A stretch of 6,158 nt of DNA from assembly GCA_031283915.1 (NCBI GenBank), contig JAITAY010000140.1, forward strand, positions 1 through 6,158, read 5' to 3'. Shown one piece after another: positions 5,415 through 6,158 of the stretch. The position numbers and the translations under genes were made by a program. Under the pieces are notes generated by a model. That model was not told where the DNA came from. It saw only the letters and a program-made list of their open reading frames with translations, and made no database searches. The stretch is from Tannerella sp. (GTDB taxonomy: Bacteria > Bacteroidota > Bacteroidia > Bacteroidales > Tannerellaceae). How positions within the stretch are numbered: the first letter of the stretch is position 1; each line of letters opens with the position of its first letter.

Positions 5415-5508
5415 CGCCGGGCGCGCCTTCGACAAATGTTCATCGCGACCGTGCCGAAATCTTTCGCCGAACTTCGGGGAGAATGGCTGACTGTGCCGGA
5501 TTGAATCT

Positions 5509-6158
5509 TCAAACCGTTTTACTTATGATTTCCGTCGCCAGGGCATAGCGGTCGCCGGCTTTCCGGATGGCTTCCGCCGCTTTTTCGCGGGCTTTGTCAT
5601 ACGCGCGATACACTTCCATCAAGCGGGCGGTAATCCGGTCGCCCGAACATTCTTCTATCTCAAACACCCAGTCGGAGAGCGCCAGATCGTAATACATCTG
5701 TCCCTTGATGGTGTCTTCCGGCTGGCGGAGATAAAAGGCCGGGCGGTTGGAGCGGAGCGCCATGATCGGTGAATGACATTCGAAGCTGAGCAGCGTATGC
5801 ATCCGCGCATAGAGCGACATTGCTTCGTCCGGCAACCAGTAACCGTGCCGGACGACCTGCGGTTTCACGTCGTCCGGAAGCGGGTCGTACAGCAGTTCAT
5901 CAATGATATCGACTTCGTAAGTCATTTCGGGACATAAAACGACCTTATTCCCCGTTTCACGCACCCATGTAACGATGGCCTGGCGGGCTTTGGCATGATC
6001 GATTTCTTTCCACTTGTCATTCAAGGCTTCAAACCTTGCAATGTCTTCTTCCGAATAAGAGCCCCTGCGCTGTTTCCAATACGGCGTTTTGCGCAGCCGG
6101 GGTATCACGCAGATAAATTCAGAACTCCTATACCATCGCAAATTAAGTTGCGACCGAT
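5509..6158 (-). CDS. Polysaccharide pyruvyl transferase-like protein, C-terminal ~215 residues (runs off the right edge)
   Basis: The frame is open to the window edge, so the start lies outside; the TTG at 6139-6141 is not the real start. The visible part begins near LNLRWYRSSEFICVIPRLR. It continues through KWKEIDHAKARQAIVTWV, GNKVVLCPEMTYE, LLYDPLPDDVKPQVV, GYWLPDEAMSLYARMHTLLSFECHSP and FYLRQPEDTIKGQMYY, and ends ALATEIISKTV. This pattern fits the PF04230 pyruvyl-transferase-type fold (GT-B-like C-terminal half) in its Bacteroidota form. Family members classically move pyruvate from PEP onto sugar hydroxyls as a ketal. This subgroup often sits among polysaccharide-use genes, and its real reaction is uncertain. 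The C-terminal 35 residues are a charged helix. The next gene on the strand is the secreted FAD oxidoreductase, suggesting a shared carbohydrate context. Confidence 0.7.
   Translation of the reverse strand, partial: RSQLNLRWYRSSEFICVIPRLRKTPYWKQRRGSYSEEDIARFEALNDKWKEIDHAKARQAIVTWVRETGNKVVLCPEMTYEVDIIDELLYDPLPDDVKPQVVRHGYWLPDEAMSLYARMHTLLSFECHSPIMALRSNRPAFYLRQPEDTIKGQMYYDLALSDWVFEIEECSGDRITARLMEVYRAYDKAREKAAEAIRKAGDRYALATEIISKTV

Larger units (their letters stand above)
5162..5508. other. Intergenic spacer of 347 bp between the two leftward genes
   Basis: It holds the oxidoreductase promoter match near 5190, a T-run at 5202-5208 and the 41-bp-period array. From about 5415 to 5508 it is GC-rich sequence with short self-complementary stretches such as GGGCGCCGGGCGCGCC. 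I see no protein homology in any frame. A terminator for the upstream gene is not obvious; the array hairpins could serve but lack U-tracts on the minus strand. Confidence 0.6.

Noticed and set aside
5162..5512. 117-residue N-terminal extension of the oxidoreductase
   Set aside because: It crosses the 41-bp repeats and the promoter match, is arginine/serine-rich without homology, and would bury the clear signal peptide starting at 5161.

Overview
The window looks like a Bacteroidales (Bacteroidota) chromosome segment, probably from a plant-polysaccharide degrader. Reasons: two good matches to the Bacteroidota -7 promoter element TAnnTTTG, genes without strong Shine-Dalgarno sites, recognisably Bacteroidales protein sequences (UxuA start, IS630-type transposase, periplasmic FAD oxidoreductase, pyruvyl-transferase-like protein), and remnants of xylan/glucuronate genes. 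Species cannot be set from sequence alone.

Left part (1-620): a small unrecognised ORF (179-505, 108 aa) follows a leader with strong RNA structure. Ten leader bases (117-126) are perfectly complementary to 180-189, so the start codon at 179-181 can be sequestered. A competing 9-bp pairing (71-79 with 135-143) would exclude that structure unless a pseudoknot forms. Directly after the ORF comes a promoter match and an ~80-nt hairpin-closed sequence ending in a U-tract, a candidate small RNA. The window's left edge seems to carry the 3' end of a related element, suggesting a repeated cassette.

Graveyard (about 689-1987): a glycoside hydrolase family 115-type C-terminal domain, cut at its 5' side and broken by an in-frame TAA, is followed after 9 bases by the first 27 codons of uxuA (mannonate dehydratase). 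That stub runs straight into an antisense, truncated, internally deleted IS630-family transposase. GH115 enzymes release (methyl)glucuronate and UxuA works in glucuronate/hexuronate catabolism, so this appears to be the ruin of a glucuronoxylan-use operon.

Middle (2077-3354): two intact rightward genes, a WbuC-like cupin and a HAD (beta-phosphoglucomutase-like) phosphatase/mutase, 42 bp apart and probably co-transcribed.

Right part (3347-6158): two leftward, GC-richer genes. The 3' portion of a polysaccharide pyruvyl transferase-like gene enters from the right edge. A 347-bp spacer follows, holding a 41-bp-period tandem repeat array and a promoter match. Next is a secreted FAD-dependent oxidoreductase with an N-terminal beta-sandwich-like region. 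Its stop codon overlaps the HAD gene end by 8 bp in convergent orientation.
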